A stretch of 64,000 nt of DNA from Halomonas sp. YLGW01 (GTDB taxonomy: Bacteria; Pseudomonadota; Gammaproteobacteria; Pseudomonadales; Halomonadaceae), in assembly GCF_014840935.1 (NCBI RefSeq), contig NZ_CP062005.1:1364001-1428000 (forward strand), read 5' to 3'. Shown piece after piece: positions 62,724-64,000 of this stretch. Within the stretch, counting starts at the first letter, position 1, and each line of letters starts with the position of its first letter. The position numbers and the translations under genes were made by a program. Under the pieces are notes generated by a model that was not told the DNA's origin, searched no databases, and saw nothing but the letters and a program-made list of their open reading frames with translations.

Positions 62724-64000
62724 ATGCAAGTTTCCGTCGAAACGACCTCCCAGATCGAACGTCGCGTCAAGGTTCAGGTACCGGCGGCCGAGATCGATCA
62801 GGCCGTCGAGGCTCGCCTCAAGGACACCGCCAAGAATGCTCGCCTGAACGGCTTCCGCCCGGGCAAGGTGCCCATGGCCGTGGTCCGTCAGCGTTACGGG
62901 AAGGATGCGCGTAATGAAGTGGTGGGCGAGGTGATGCGTGAACGTTACGTTCAGGCCATCACGCAGGAAAACCTCAACCCGGCGGGCTACCCGCAGATCG
63001 AGCCGACCGTGAACGAAAGCGGTCAGGATCTCGAGTTTGTGGCTACCCTGGAAATCTATCCGGAAGTCGAGCTGGCGAGCATCGAAGGCACCGAAGTCGA
63101 GCGTCCGGTGGTCGAAGTGACCGACGCCGACGTCGAGCAGATGATCGAGACCCTGCGCAAGCAGAACGCTAGCTGGGCCGAAGTCGAGCGTGCCGCCGAA
63201 GACGGCGATCAGGTCACCCTCGACTTCCAGGGCTTCCTGGGCGACGAGCCGTTCGAAGGCGGCAGCGCCGAGAACCATGATCTGGTGATCGGTTCCGGCA
63301 GCTTCATCCCGGGCTTCGAAGAGCAGTTGGTTGGCGTCAAGGCCGGTGATGAGACCGAGATCAAGGTGACCTTCCCGGAAGACTACCAGGCCGAGAACCT
63401 GGCCGGTCAGGATGCGACCTTCAAGGTCAAGGTCCACAAGATCAGCGCCCAGGAGCTGCCGGCGATCGATGAGGCCTTCATCCAGCAGTTTGGTGTTGAA
63501 GGTGGTGATGTCGATACCTTCCATGCCGAGATCAAGAAGAACATGACCCGTGAAGCCGGTCAGGCCGTCGACAACCGCGTCAAGCAGCAGGTGCTGGACG
63601 CGCTGAAGAAGGCTAACGACATTCCGGCGCCGCAGGCCCTGGTTCAGCAGGAAACCGACGCCCTCAAGCGTCAGGCTGCGCAGCAGTTCGGTCTGGGTGA
63701 GGACTTCGACGTCTCCCAGCTGCCCAACGAGCTGTTCGCCGAGCAGGCCAAGAGCCGCGTCCAGGTCGGTCTGCTGCTGGCCGAGGTGATCAAGGTCCAT
63801 GAGGCCGACGCCTCCGATGACGAGATCAAGGCCAAGGTCGAAGAGCTGTCTCAGCAGTATCAGGATCCGCAGCAGGTGATCGATTACTACATGAGCAACG
63901 ACCAGCTCAAGAATCAGCTGAAGTCGTCGATCCTCGAGGAGAAGGCCGTCGCGGTGCTGCTCGAGCAGGCCACCGTGAAGGACGTCGAGATGTCCTACGA
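62724..64000 (+). CDS. tig: Trigger factor (3' end beyond the window)
   Basis: Trigger factor is the ribosome-bound chaperone and peptidyl-prolyl isomerase that meets nascent chains. The visible 425 codons start MQVSVETTSQIERRVKVQVP, contain the ribosome-docking motif GFRPGKVP near residue 44, the FKBP domain (GDQVTLDFQGFLGDEPFEGG, near 155-245) and most of the C-terminal chaperone arms. ATG 62724 follows GAGG. The reading frame is open to the last base; only a short C-terminal end is missing. Confidence 0.96.
   Translation, partial: MQVSVETTSQIERRVKVQVPAAEIDQAVEARLKDTAKNARLNGFRPGKVPMAVVRQRYGKDARNEVVGEVMRERYVQAITQENLNPAGYPQIEPTVNESGQDLEFVATLEIYPEVELASIEGTEVERPVVEVTDADVEQMIETLRKQNASWAEVERAAEDGDQVTLDFQGFLGDEPFEGGSAENHDLVIGSGSFIPGFEEQLVGVKAGDETEIKVTFPEDYQAENLAGQDATFKVKVHKISAQELPAIDEAFIQQFGVEGGDVDTFHAEIKKNMTREAGQAVDNRVKQQVLDALKKANDIPAPQALVQQETDALKRQAAQQFGLGEDFDVSQLPNELFAEQAKSRVQVGLLLAEVIKVHEADASDDEIKAKVEELSQQYQDPQQVIDYYMSNDQLKNQLKSSILEEKAVAVLLEQATVKDVEMSY

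Noticed and set aside
62718-63800. 360-codon open frame opposite tig
   Set aside because: Antisense shadow of trigger factor.

Overview
This 64-kb window is chromosomal DNA from a GC-rich gammaproteobacterium. I infer a Halomonas-like member of the Halomonadaceae, at moderate confidence. The reasons are the order lexA / psrA / nagZ / hpt / methylthioinosine phosphorylase (an order I know from Pseudomonas and relatives), a PuuR-type regulator, an orphan glycine-betaine binding protein, luxS, acnB and an RNase J-type nuclease. Almost all of the window is dense core genome; one block near 19.6-24.4 kb is clearly accessory.

Layout. 0.1-3.5 kb: uracil repair and salvage (ung, upp, uracil permease) and an XRE-cupin regulator. 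3.7-8.5 kb: a molybdenum-cofactor operon, mobA-mobB-moeA-moaCD(fused)-moaE-moaA. 8.7-14.9 kb: a small H-NS-like protein ending in an AT-hook, RNase J, purU, a CbiM-like membrane protein, a probable yybP-ykoY (Mn2+) riboswitch ahead of a TMEM165-type exporter, then dinB and lexA transcribed together. 15.9-19.6 kb: psrA with its own operator, an L,D-transpeptidase-like protein, nagZ, hpt and MTI phosphorylase. 19.7-24.0 kb: an AT-rich three-gene operon (alpha/beta-hydrolase effector with a C-terminal module, small middle component, zinc-hook ABC ATPase) that fits the ABC-three-component conflict-system layout, next to a small HEPN-motif gene. 24.5-34.7 kb: acyl-CoA and branched-chain amino-acid catabolism (acyl-CoA ligase, LiuR, acyl-CoA dehydrogenase, 3-hydroxyisobutyryl-CoA hydrolase, mmsB) and glutaryl-CoA metabolism (gcdH, CoA-transferase), with a MATE pump between them. 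34.8-38.3 kb: ppsR and ppsA, divergent. 38.5-42.5 kb: a molybdenum hydroxylase (iorA, iorB, xdhC) that would use the cofactor made by the upstream operon. 42.6-47.7 kb: betaine-binding protein, RraA-family protein, beta-barrel protein, acnB. 48-53.4 kb: DUF1289 protein, miaE and a 1,298-residue signalling regulator. 53.5-56.1 kb: queuosine precursor genes queC-queE-queD plus a YkgJ-type protein. 56.3-61.7 kb: small conserved proteins, asparaginase, a lipoprotein hydrolase, mtnN-luxS and folD. 62-64 kb: tRNA-Pro, tRNA-Arg, two tRNA-His and the start of tig, which is cut by the window end.

The most interesting element is the ABC-three-component-like operon. Secondary points are the MoaC-MoaD fusion, an H-NS-type oligomerisation domain joined to an AT-hook, a riboswitch leader whose last hairpin pairs with the Shine-Dalgarno sequence, a 143-bp terminal-inverted-repeat element, and repeated short tandem duplications at gene 3' ends. 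All assignments are from reading the sequence and from memory of the families; no database search was run.
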